Source: Cornus controversa
Lineage: Eukaryota > Streptophyta > Magnoliopsida > Cornales > Cornaceae
NCBI GenBank assembly: GCA_026545225.1
Contig: CM048848.1
Coordinates: 46,192,806 to 46,256,805 of the forward strand
DNA length: 64,000 bases
Direction: 5' to 3'
Shown: positions 34,860 through 47,040 of the stretch, one piece after another
How positions within the stretch are numbered: position 1 is the stretch's first letter
Layout of the letters: each line of letters starts with the position of its first letter
Translations under genes and position numbers: made by a program
The notes under the pieces: model-generated
Seen by the model: only the letters and a program-made list of their open reading frames with translations
Told to the model about the DNA's origin: nothing
Databases searched by the model: none

Positions 34860-35080
34860 TTACTAATAAGTTTCAATGATTAAGCCACGTAAACCCAAAA
34901 TTCTTTAGAGATCCTGACGTTTTTACTTTTACTATAACTGTCTATATGGAAATTTTTTGAAGGGAAAGATTTTCTTTGGTATTTTGACCCTTGGAGCCAC
35001 ACTTAGGAAAAATGTTGAAAATTATGTCTTTGAATTTAGAATTAAATTGTAAGGAAAAATATTCTTTATGTATTATATTT

Positions 35081-36420
35081 GGGTAAAGTGCGAAAACCCC
35101 CTTACTATATGGAGATAGTGCATATACTACCTTGTGTATTAAAAAACACCCCCTAGGTTATAAAAGTGTTCAAAGAAGGACCTATACGTTCCAAAAGACT
35201 AAAATAACCTTATATCAATATAATAAAGTAATATTAAAAAATAAGTTTAAGTGAAATGATCGTTTGAAACATATGTCCCAAATGAAGTTGTTTTGGACTA
35301 AATAAACCAATGACTTGGAATGGCTAAAATTTTTAAGTGTTGACTTCTCTCTCATTTTGAAACCCTAAATTATTTAAAGTATTAGAAGAGAGACCATTGT
35401 TTGAACCCTATACTCTCCATTCTGTGGTCTCCATTAAATTAGGGTTTGTAAGTATTTATCTCAATCCTACTTTCTATCACTGTCTCTCTCTTCAATTTTG
35501 CAATAGATTTAGTATACATATTTTCGTGTGACCCATGTTTTGTTATGTAGTCTCCACTAATAGGGCTTGTAAGTATAATGGGATCAACCGTGAGGTATAA
35601 GTATAAATGTGTTCGATTTTTGTGTAAATTTACTTGTCTTTTCAACTACCCAATATCATATTCTTGACATGCCACATATATACACTATCACATGGTATCC
35701 AAGATACCCAAAACTGGTGGTTTTATGCATTTCTATATATATATATGTTTTTTACTTTTCCATTTAAAACACATACTTTTTCAATGAATTAGTAATGAAT
35801 TTGAAACTGGAATTAATTGTTGCAGGTTATGACTTGTTGAGAAGTTGCATTTGTTTGTCCAAGAATCAATTTACTTCATTTGAAACAGTTCTTAATTTTG
35901 TTAATAAGACAACATGTGACTTGTATGGCAATTATGAAGTATTTTTTTTGTATATTTGATTCATGGATGAATAAATGATATTTTTTATTTTTATTTTGTG
36001 GTTGGTTGGTATGGACAGTTGTGTAATGTGGTACCTTTTTGGGTTATTTGGTGTCTATTAGTGCCTTTTTGTTTATTTGGTGTAATGTGGTACCTATTTG
36101 GTTGGTTGGTATAGGTGGTTTTTATGTAATTGAATCTTTAGAGTTAGGTTAGTGACCATGCATTTATATATTAGTACTAGTATTGCACAACAGGACAACA
36201 ACATCATATTACATTAAACATTGCTTAGCAAAAGTACAGTGTTTCTCATTACTAGTTTCAATATTACAACACAATGTCTCAAGAAAACAGAAATATTCTT
36301 TCAAAGGCCTTCCATATGGGTAAAAATGACTTCCTGAAGTTGAAAATGATGCCAAGCTTGGAGATATAGTTGAATGAAAACAAAGAAAAAGCTTGAAGGA
36401 GCAAGTTTGGTGCAAGCTTC

Positions 36421-36454
<34 letters not shown>

Positions 36455-36638
36455 GAGGGGGTGAGAAAGTGTAAAATTTAGGTATTTAATAAAACATTTG
36501 CGAGAAGGGTATTTTGGATGTGTTAAAAGGATAAAGAGTGAGTATATGCACCTTTTTGCAAAAATAAAGACAAATAACTCGTTTTAAAAATTAGAAAGTC
36601 ATTGTGCACAAACGGCAAGAGATTTTTCGCACTGTAAC
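35081..36638. mobile_element. Candidate degenerate MULE-like element
   Basis: The left end GGGTAAAGTGCGAAAAC is mirrored by the right end TTTTTCGCACTGTAAC. The flanks show an imperfect 9-bp match (TATTATATT and TATTAAATT). The interior is AT-rich with a (GT)n(GA)n microsatellite near 36421-36453 and no convincing ORF. Boundaries are tentative. Confidence 0.4.
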
Positions 36639-36639
36639 T

Positions 36640-37482
36640 ATTAAATTTTCTATAAAAGAAAAAAAAAATTAACTAATGAGGTAAGAACCTAAATCATGAC
36701 TGTCTAAAATTAATTAACAAAAAATAGTTTTTGAAGGAAATACTATTTGATCGTAAGAGGTTTTCTAGCAAGAGTCGCATCATGACTAGCCAGTCGCATT
36801 TGTTATTGGACAACGTGGAATTTGAACAAAAGCCGCACCGAAAGTTTGTCTCTTATTTACTTATTCCTTTTATTTATGGGAGTAATGCATTCAAAATAGA
36901 CTTGCAACTCTACTTTACACTATCAGTGTCAAACATTTTAAAACATTTGAGCAAAACATTTTACAAGTTTTTTTCTTCTTCTTTAATGTAGATAACTTCA
37001 GTTATAGATGGAATTTTCTGATGAAAACAAAAAAAAATTCTAAGAGCTTCAATTTGAGTACCAATATTATTATTTTTGAGCCAAGATATGTATATATATA
37101 TACATATATTCAATCTTATCACATACAGATCCACCAGAGTCTCAAGTGAATACTTTGATTTAGATTTTTAAAGAGTGAGAAGAAGAAATAAAGAGGAGAG
37201 AATTTTTTTTTAGTGTAGGTTAGCTCAAATCTCACATGGCACGATAATTGAGGTAAAAAATGAAAACGTAAAAACACATATTCAAATATCAAATTACTAA
37301 ACTTTATATAAAACAATAGCATATGTTGGAGTTGCTTTTTGCATATTTTTCCTCCTGTAAAGCAACGCCAATACTGGATGATGATAAACTTTAGAATTCA
37401 TTTTGAGACAGGACATGCACTTCTCAATAATATGAGAGAGAGTGGTGTGCACTCCAATAACATGGGAGATTGATATCACCAG

Positions 37483-37520
<38 letters not shown>

Positions 37521-39010
37521 ACACACACACACTTGCATGCATGTATATATACATGTGTGTGCGTGTGTATGACTTTGAGTGTCCCTCACTCCCTGCCAGT
37601 ATGCTTACAGAGGAAGGAACGATGACACAGTACAAGTGTTACGTGTGCAACATGTTTATTCCTTTATTCCTTATGTTTATTCCTTTATTCGTTCTTACAC
37701 GGTGCCGTTTCTGAAGTTTTTGGGCTGTCTTTTGCTTTTACCAGACGCGGCTCCCCCTCATCCCCTTGCACCAACACTTCCAGTTGTTTTATGAAAACAA
37801 ATATAGGGTAAATATTACTTGCAAATCTTCGGTTTAACTAATATTTCGATCAGGTCTCTTTTAGTTTTGATATTTTTAACTATCTCTTGAATTTTGGGTT
37901 TATTTATTAATTTCTTCTTTCCGTTAGTGCTACATTAGTAAACAAACGAAATTTGTTGACGTCAGCAGGAAAAAAAAATTTTGACAGACGTTACTGACAT
38001 AGGATATAATCAAGAATATTGAAATTAGAGTAGATCTGATCGAAATATTGCCTAATCTGAGGAGAGTGTAAGTGGTATTTACCCAAAAATATATTATCCT
38101 TATTACGATATATCTGAAGTATTAAATATATTTTTTAATATATTTTTCATGTGGTATTTGTGTTGGATGCGGATACTCGTTGAACATATGTCATAATTTA
38201 TGTACCTGTTAATATTTTAAAAATAAATTTAATTAACTATTTTAGACATTTCTGAATAGTTTGCAAACACTTTCGAGACACTTGACCAAGACTTGCAAGT
38301 TCCAAGTAAATCCAACACTGAGTCTTAAATAACACATTTAAGACAATCTGAAATAAATATAACCACATTTCAAAGTGGTCACTAGCTTTTTCTTAAGTAG
38401 CTATTTTTATAGAAATTATAAAGGAATTAAAGTTCTATAATAATTATACTTTATTAAAAAATTTATATTTATCGTAAGCTCGGGAGAGAAAAGAAAGGGG
38501 AGGATAATAATAAGAGAGAGAAGAAAAGAAATGATAATATAACAATAAACTCTAATAATTTTGAATAAACATGAAAGAAAAGAAAGAAAATGATAGTATT
38601 TTTGTTTGAATAAGATAGAAGAGAGAGAAGAAAATAAAGGATAACAACTAAATTATTATCATACATTTTATATTAAAGTAAGAAAATAAGTGAAATAACA
38701 AATTTTTTTCCTCATTTCTAATTATTGATGACAATTTCAGAATTATAAAAATACTATTTAAGCTATTATCTTTTTTCCTCTCAATTTTTTATTTTTATTT
38801 TGAGAGAACAGAATATGAGGCCAATCCTTTCATTTATTTCTATTTAAATTACCCTAACTCAACACAATATTCCTTCTCTTCCTTTTATTTAGTCGTATTT
38901 CTAAATCCTTCCATCCAAATGAAAGCCGTACTTCATTGATGGATGTATTCTTATGGATGTATAACGAAATAATTGATGGTACAGCCTAATTCTCCATGCT
39001 CTGTTATATA
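36640..39010. other. AT-rich spacer with microsatellites
   Basis: There are no exon-like ORFs. A long (TA)n spans about 37485-37518, followed by (CA)n. A short repeat, TTTATTCCTTTATTC, occurs near 37656 and 37677. Nothing else was recognised. Confidence 0.5.
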
Positions 39011-39019
39011 TATATATAT

Positions 39020-39942
39020 GAGGAGTGCTAGCGGCAGTCGCTTAAGCGAGTGTCGTTGCACAGTCGCTCCTCCATTGATTGGTGGAAATCAATCTCCAAA
39101 ATTAAATGCTTTCCTGCAATAAATGTCCTACTTTTTCATCAATCAATATACCCTTTCAGTTCTAAAGTATTTACAGTGGTGCCATCAACAAACAAATAAA
39201 ATTATAAACATAAAGAATTAAAATATTAATAAAAATAAAATTATAAACATAAAGTATATAGATTAATTGAATAAGTATATAGATTATTAAAAATATTAAT
39301 AAAAATAAAATTATAAACATAAAGTATATAGATTAATTGAATAAGTATATAGATTATTAAAAATATTAATAAAAATAAAATTATAAACATAAAGTATATA
39401 GATGAATTGAATAAGTATATAGATTATTTTAATTAATTGAATAAGTATATAAAAAAAATATTCATAAAAATATTTTAATACTTTAAAAATATGTTCTTTA
39501 ATTCAATTAACCATAATTACAAAATTTTAATAAAAGAACATATTTTTAAAGTATTAAAATATTTTATGAATATATTTTTTTATATTTTCTTGCTTTTAAA
39601 TATTTTTAATAATCTATATACTTATTCAATTAACCATAATTACAAATTTTTAAAAATTATATAGGAAATGATTATAATAAATATATAAATTATTAAAATA
39701 TTTAAAAGTAGGGCAATATAAAAAAAAATATTAATAAAAGTTTTTTAATATTTTATGTTTATAATTTTATTTATTTGTTGATGGCACCACTGTAAATACT
39801 TTAGAACTAGAAGGGTATATTGATTGATGAAAAAGTAGGACATTTATTGCAGGAAAGCATTTAATTTTGGAATTGATTTTCACCAATCAATGGAGCGACT
39901 GTACAAAGACACTCGCTTAAGCGATTGCCACTAGCACTCCTC
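39020..39942. mobile_element. 923-bp near-palindromic TIR element in a TA tract
   Basis: The outer inverted repeats are about 190-200 bp each. The left runs from GAGGAGTGCTAGCGGCAGTC through CCATCAACAAACAAATAAAA; the right is its inverse, ending GCCACTAGCACTCCTC. Three tandem copies of a 70-bp unit begin at 39231, 39301 and 39371 inside it. A further inverted pair surrounds 39450-39575. It is flanked by TATATATAT on each side, so the insertion site is a TA microsatellite. The terminal style resembles MULE-type MITEs, but the target duplication cannot be read in a TA repeat. Confidence 0.75.
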
Positions 39943-39986
<44 letters not shown>

Positions 39987-40009
39987 TATTTTAAGATAGT
40001 GGTGAGCTC

Positions 40010-40359
40010 CTAAAATATCCTGCAAGGCACCCATCACCCACGCACAATGCCTAGTTCTACACTTCCCATGTGGCCAACCAAGGCGCTTCGATATCGTAAC
40101 TGATTAGGTGTTAAATTTTGGGAAACGCTAGACGTTACCAACAGGGCCCAATGAACCGTCTTCCCCACGCGCACATCCGGTGCGCGCAAAACTAAAGCAT
40201 CTTTTTGGCGGCATCACTACTCCACAACTCCAAGCTTACTCTGCATAACTACTCATTTTTCACTATTCATCATCGTCATCTCTCTCTCTCTCTCTCTCTA
40301 TAACCCTAACACGCACTCTCTCTCTCTCTCTTCTGCGTCTATTGTTTCTGCGAGCAAGA
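40010..40359 (+). promoter_or_regulatory. SAMHD1-like gene promoter and 5' leader
   Basis: TC/CT-rich runs (40279-40335) just before the ATG are typical of plant 5' leaders. TTTGGCGG at 40204-40211 matches the relaxed E2F consensus WTTSSCSS, about 150 bp upstream of the start codon. That is a plausible S-phase control site for a nucleotide-pool gene. This is a motif match only. Confidence 0.4.
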
Positions 40360-43300
40360 ATGGGAGCTTCTTACAACGAAGTGTTTTCGAGCTACAGTTC
40401 TACGACATCGACGGACGATAGGCGATTCTCCAAGCAAGTTTACGATAACGTCCACGGAAGCATAAATCTCGATCCTGTATCGCCTACAATCTCATACTTC
40501 TTTTCGCATTTTGAATTTGTTTTTGAAATCAGTGTCTACGTTTATGTCGCCGATTTTTCCAATCTTTTGATTCACAAACCAGAGAAATGCATACAAGTAT
40601 TTAATGATTGTTACCTTCACTTGTTTTCTGGACCATAAAGTACTCGTAGAAGTCGTTGACTTCTTTTCATTCCAATCAATTGAAATTGAATTTCGTTCAG
40701 AATTGAAGAATCACATAAATCTGCAAAATACAGATACTATATATCTCTCTCTCTCTCTCTTTCTCTTTATATATATATATTTTTGAATTTCATTCAGAAC
40801 TGAAGAGTCACATATATCTGAAAAATACTCTCTCTCTCTCTGTATATATATGAATTTCATTCAGAGCTGAAGAATCACAAAAATATGCAAAATACAGACT
40901 CTGTGTGTGTGTATAATTTCAGTGAATCGAGAACAGTCAAACAAGAATGTAGAACAGTGTAAAGAATTTGAATGAATTGTTTTATGAGGAATATAATTTG
41001 AGGAATATATTGTTAGCTTGTAAAAGTATGAAGTAGGTCTTGTTTTGTCCTGTGGCTTAATTTTTTTTTTCTTACTTCTTGTTTTCCTTTTAGTTTTTTT
41101 ACTGTTTAAACTGAATTTCATGTTCTTTACTCCAATTATCTATTCAATAAATAGGTGACTTGGTAATTTTGATTCATCAATAGTTACTTCTTTCACTAAT
41201 GACTATTAGGCATGAAAGGTTGATCGCTTTCCTTCAGCATAGTTTTAGGTTATTTAAAATTACATAAGAGCTACAGTTGTTAAACTTGTTCTGGAATCTC
41301 ATCTTGACTTTATACAATTGTTGATCGATGCTTTCAGACAATATAGTTAATTAAAAATCTAACTACTTTTCACCGAATTGCAGCTCTCCTTGAAGTTTAT
41401 TGATACCGAACAATTTCAGAGGCAAGTTTGATTTGTTTCAACATTTCTACTATTTCAATTTTTTCATATTTAGTTTTCATTGCAACTATTTTCTGCACAA
41501 TAATTTAAGTGGATCTTCTCTTGATAATTTTCCTACATATTGCAGACTTCGTGATCTGAAGCAGCTTGGTAAGTCTTGATCTTCTCTGAATTCTGAAGTT
41601 CATTTGTAGCTAATTTTGGTAAGAAATGGTTTAGGTTTTTGCTTCACTTTTATCTTCTGGTAATTTTGCACATTTATATCGTCTTTTTCACCATTATTAT
41701 TGAGGAAATTAAGTGCATTCATACATGCATTTTATTATGATAACTATCGCATAATTGATTTGTCAATAACAATTGAATAACAAAAAAGATCTAGATTCTG
41801 AGAAAATCTGATCAAATTATGGATATAATACCCAATTTTAAAAGTATCTGATCGAACAACACTGTAGAGATATAAACATTCATAGATCAGAGTAAAAGTA
41901 TTCTACAGAACCACAGAGTTTTATACCTTTCATCTTAGGGTAGATACATAGATTTACATCAGTCCACTCAAGAATTTGAAAACTGATGGAATCAAAATAA
42001 AAGATGTTGAAAGGTTGTGCCATAAAATATTTATTGGCTGTATCCATATTAAACGTTGAACCTAAGCTTCGCAAAAGGAGTAAATTTTCATTTCAAGTGC
42101 TTTAATTAAAACTAAAACAAACACAAAAAATTCTAATATACGTTCTTGTTACCATCATCAACCTGGTTACCAAATTTTGGAAGGTATGCATTCAATGAGC
42201 AGTCTAAGCTTTACAACCAAAATGTTTTTAATTTTTAAATTATTATGGTTGTTAGTTGTCTTCATCGAGGTTGGTGGCAGGGTATTCTCTATTACCTTTG
42301 CAAATTCAGTGAAGGCCAGAGCAAATAATGATCGCCTGCTCAGCATCGCTGGAGAATTGTTTTACTTAATGAAATTTTTGTTTGGTATAGCAACTAGCCA
42401 ACTATCACATTAAATATATTGGCATGCCTAGTTTTTACTGATCTCCATGATGAAAGTAGTCTTTGGAGGATTTTCATGCATTCCCAGCAATATGGTAGAA
42501 ATTGTTAGGTTTCTAGGTTGAGGTTGGTGGCTGGGTATCCTCTATTACCTATTCAAAGTCATTGAAGGCCAGAATACAGAATGATCATCTCCCCTGCCCT
42601 GCATCACTGGAGAATTTCTTTACCTCATCTATTACAATCTTGGTCAGCTTTACCTCATCTGTTACATTTAACTATAAGTTATTAACATGGCGAGTTTTGT
42701 GGATCACTGATCTCCATGATGAGAATAGTCTTTGGAAGGCCAGCGTTTCATATGCATAAACAGCAATATGATGGATTCTGTTCATTATAAAATGATGAGT
42801 ACGACATAGTTAAAGCTACTTATAATAGCTATTTAACCTCTGTGTGAGCATTGGCTTTCTTCCTTTCAATTTCAATTCATTCTGCACTTTCTGGTTTAAA
42901 CAAAACTGCTCTGCTGAATGCATCACAAGTTTTATGATCAAGTGAAAGGATGTTTCTACAAGACTATATGCCAAAATCAAATCATATTATCCATAGTCAA
43001 TGTTCTGGTTAGTTTAAGCTGCCCAACATACTATTCTTTGCACAACTGTTTCTATACAAATATTGATTTCCAAATGCAGTATTTGTATGATTAAAGTTGT
43101 TTCTGAGTCAATTTTTTTCTTGAACCTCAGGTCTAACATACATGGTTTATCCAGGAGCTGTGCATTCTCGATTTGAGCATTCACTTGGGGTGTATTGGCT
43201 GGCTGGTGAAGCTATTCATAAAATTAAAACCTACCAAGTAGGAAAATGTCTTGGAAAGAAATGTCTTGGTCTGATCATTCTTTTTTGGATCCTATCATTG

Positions 43301-46300
43301 AGAATATTCCCTTCATATACATGCATCCTTGTAGGGCTTGGAGCTTGGCATTGATCCTTTTGACATACAGACAGTAAAACTTGCTGGTGAGTAAATGTGC
43401 TTGTCATAATTACTTTGTATTGAGCTATATATCTGATCTAATTTTTTTCGATTAGGGCTGTTGCATGATGTGGGCCATGGACCTTTCAGCCACTTGTTTG
43501 AGCGCGAATTTCTTCCCCGAGTTCTTAATGGCTTCGAATGGTGATTCTTAGTTCTTACATTCTTCAATATAATAAATTTGTTACTACCAAGGGCTGTAGC
43601 TTAGTGGTACCTCCTCTACCTTCTAAAGTGAAAAGTTGAGTTTCAAGTCCCATTAGGGACAAAAATTAGGTGCTTGAGTTACTTGCCAGGTTAAAAGATA
43701 TATAAATTTGTTGCTATCTCCTTAAGCTTGCACTATATAACTGCCAGAGCTATTAGTTTTAATATGCAATCACAAGGTTTGGGCCCTTTTGGGGAATTTT
43801 TATTTTTGAAACAATGATCCATTTTATATTACTAGTTAAACATTTGATTACTGCTACCCTTAAGTCATCAATTTTGCAAGGATTATGGGTTTGAGGCAAA
43901 ATTTTGTGGGATAATGGTATGGCCCTTTTTGTTACTTGGATTGAAAAATTGCTTTAATCCATACTTCTGGCTATTAATTCTACTAAATATCTCACAGGTC
44001 CCATGAGGAAATGTCTATCAAGATGATAGACCACATTGTTGATGACCACAATATTGAAATTGATTCTGGAAGTCTCAAGAAAGTGAAGGTTCAATTGTTG
44101 TTGATATTCTCTCATCCTTTTAATGTTCTTCTTTTTTTCCTTTAGTAGACAACTGCGTCGAACTCTCCTTCGAAAATCGTCCCAACATGTGACTGAGAGA
44201 TGCAAGGTTGGATAATTCTCTGCCACATAAAGGGATTGAATGTTCAGGAGTTTATTGCTCCAGGGGCACCTTTTTCTCACTCTGATGTGGATTGATATTC
44301 ATTCTGTGAAAAATGACACATTGCATGCTTTCAAATATAAAACACCACCGACATCATTCTATGTAGCCTTTAGATTTTTTGTTTTTTTGATCCGTTATGG
44401 ACAAAAGAAATTATGGATTTTAAATCCATTAGTACCATAAGACAAACTATTAGAGAAATTTTTTCTTCTTTCTTCTTTTTTGTTTTTCTTTCTTTGTTTG
44501 TTTTGTTTTGTTTTGTTTTTTTCCCTGTGCTCTGATAGATGTCTGTTTTCTTTACAGGAAATGATAGTTGCTAGCGAGAATGCTTCATCAAAAGTAAGTC
44601 ATGGAAGCTGAAGGATTTCTTGGTCTTATTACTTTAAATAATGCCAATTTGTTGCATTTTTAGTCAAAAATCTTCCTGTGTAGCATTCGAAAGAGAAGAA
44701 CTTCTTATATGATATTGTTGCAAATGGTCGAAATGGAATAGATGTTGACAAGTATGCCATTTTCACTTCCTTTTGCAATAATTTTGATATCTAATTGCAA
44801 TTTTTTTACACTAAAAGAGTTATAAATAATTTGTTGGCAGATTTGATTACATTGGGCGAGACTCTAGGGCTTGTGGTCTAGGCTGCAATTTTGAGTATAA
44901 GAGGTATGTATAAAAATCCTTTAGAGAGCTTGATTTGTTAGTGAACATATCTGCAGCTACTTTCTTCAGTTATAGTTTTATCAAAATCCAAATGATGTTT
45001 ATGAATGATTGAATGTGCTGAAGTTTATAGTTGGATTTTGTTTATTATTCATGTTTTCTACTTTACAATGTCTTTACAATTTAAAACAGCACCTCTAACC
45101 AAAACATGTTTTATTATTTTAACTAGCAGGTTACTGGGAACAATGCGAGTTATAGAGGATGAAATATGTTATCGTGCTAAGGAGTGTATGTATTTGTTGA
45201 AGAGTTTGTTATACCCAATTATGTCAATAGTTATTGTAATTTTCTCATTTTCTGTTTGGTAATTTGGTCAGATCTAACAATCCACAAGTTATTCTCCTCT
45301 CGTGCCGATCTGCATCGAACTGTCTATACGCATGCAAAAGTAAAGGTGCCAAGTTACATCTACTATTCTTATATGGAAAATGAAAATTGCAGTATACAAC
45401 TTACAGTTAAAATTTTTGGTCTGTGAAAACTAAATGATGTTAATCTAATTTTTTTTACTTTTTTTCAGGCAATAGAACTCATGGTTGTAGATGCCCTAGT
45501 AAAAGCAAATGATATTCTTGAAATTGCATCTTACATTCATGAACCGGCTCAATACTGGAAGGTTGTATGAGCTAATAGATTAGTCTCAAACTTGATATTC
45601 TTTGAAGTTGTATTTCTTAAGCCCTTATGTAATCCATCTACTACATCCATCTATTGGAAACTGCAGATAGATGACTCCATAGTTAAAATCATTGAAACCT
45701 CTTCCCAACAAGAGCTTAAGGAGTCCAGAGATCTGATCCAACGCATTCGGAGAAGAGATCTATACCAGGTATTTTATTACCTTAACAAGAAAGGTCATGG
45801 GTTACAATCTCTACCGTTGTTCATGTACATTCAGAGACATATTAATACGAGCGCACTCTTAAATAGTTATGCACTGTAAATGTAACACAACTAAATAGCA
45901 ATTTTCTTTTCTTTCACAGTTCTGCAATGAGTTTGCTGTCCCAAAAGACAAACTAGATCACTTTAAAAAGGTCACACCCCAGGATATCATCTGTTCCCAG
46001 GTACTTCGGATTAGCGTGTGATTTGCCTAGATATAGAAGAGGAATTAGTAATTTTATAAAGGGTTAAGAAGATAAGGTCACAGAATATCTTATGGTGTAA
46101 ATTCCAACCAGAGAGCTGGTGGTGTTACCCTAAAAGAAGAAGATGTCGTCGTGAGCAATGCCAAAATTGATTTGACTCGCGGAAAGAATAACCCTCTCGA
46201 AAGGTACTATTTACGGTGCACAATTCTTTTTTCTCAAAGCCTTTGATGGATTTACAATTGTTAATCTCATTTAATGACCTTGTCTTCTGTGTGCATGTAT

Positions 46301-46868
46301 TTCCTCGTCCAGCATCAACTTTTTCACGGTACTGCTCTCTAATTAACTGTTTAAATCCTCATTTATTTATCCTTGTGAAAATAGTATTTCTAAACAAATG
46401 ATAAAAACTTTAAATTCCAGAAGTGTCCACACAATTACACTGCAAAATCCTAAGAATCCTAACCATAGCCCCCCTGATACACCGGTCAAACTCGTAATTT
46501 TAACCAATCAAGGTTCATTTCTTGTACAGTTTTGATATAAAGTGATTTCAATCTAACAGGATTATGAGAGCAACGAAAAATTCCCGATACAGGATGATCG
46601 TGTCAGTCACTTACTGCCTGCATTTTATCAAGATATGATAGTCAGGGTGTACTCTAAAAAGCCTGAACTGGTCTGTAATCGTTTTAATCTGCTTCAATCA
46701 TGAATTTGTGTTTGCACTCTCTCTCTCTCTATTCCCTTGCATAAACGAATGGCAATATCCATACAGGTGGAAGCAGTTTCTGAGGCCCTTGAGAATTTTC
46801 AAGTTAGGACATATGGGATGAAAACCCAAGTACATGGAACTCCTCAGAAGAAGAGACGCCTAAGGTAA
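40360..46868 (+). CDS. SAMHD1-like HD-domain dNTP triphosphohydrolase, 468 aa, nineteen exons
   Basis: The exons are 40360-40476, 41384-41421, 41546-41568, 43131-43237, 43335-43386, 43456-43540, 43998-44088, 44558-44593, 44684-44751, 44841-44903, 45130-45185, 45272-45345, 45469-45561, 45667-45768, 45920-46000, 46112-46203, 46313-46328, 46560-46670 and 46767-46868, frame-continuous. The family cleaves dNTPs to deoxynucleosides and triphosphate. The metal-binding HD set is H71 (HSRFEHSLG), H116-D117 (LLHDVGHGPFSH) and D205 (NGIDVDK). Conserved later blocks include FDYIGRDS, LFSSRADLHRTVYTHAK and the DALVKANDI region. There is no SAM domain: the protein starts almost at the HD core, as expected for plant members. 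The end KKRRLR is basic and could act in nuclear targeting. Intron 2 uses a GC donor (41422-41423). Exon 1 starts at ATG 40360; the upstream in-frame codons lack an ATG. Confidence 0.92.
42230..42770 (+). repeat. Diverged tandem duplication in SAMHD1-like intron 3
   Basis: Two related blocks of about 270 bp (about 42255-42510 and 42520-42770) share GAGGTTGGTGGC, CTCTATTACCT, GAAGGCCAGA, CACTGGAGAATT-like and CTGATCTCCATGATGA. Insertions and substitutions separate them. It is non-coding. Confidence 0.7.
43588..43700 (+). mobile_element. tRNA-derived SINE remnant
   Basis: A box A-like TAGCTTAGTGGTA (43597-43609) is followed about 30 bp later by a box B-like GAGTTTCAAGTCCCAT (43638-43653), the promoter layout of tRNA-derived SINEs. 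It sits in intron 6 of the SAMHD1-like gene. The 3' end is not clear. Confidence 0.5.
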
Positions 46869-47006
46869 CTGCTACAATTGTTTGTCTTGCCTAGTCTAAG
46901 TTTGACCAGGAACATATACATACTTGTACATATTCCATATGTCCAAAAGAATGCCACTGGCAGGCATGTAAAGTTCACACATCTTTCGCCTCTCTCTCTC
47001 CATATC

Positions 47007-47007
<1 letters not shown>

Positions 47008-47038
<31 letters not shown>
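47008..47038. repeat. 31-base poly-C tract
   Basis: An uninterrupted run of 31 C residues lies about 140 bp after the SAMHD1-like stop codon. Runs of this length are rare and often mis-sized in assemblies. On the minus strand it is a G run that could form a quadruplex. Confidence 0.9.
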
Positions 47039-47040
<2 letters not shown>

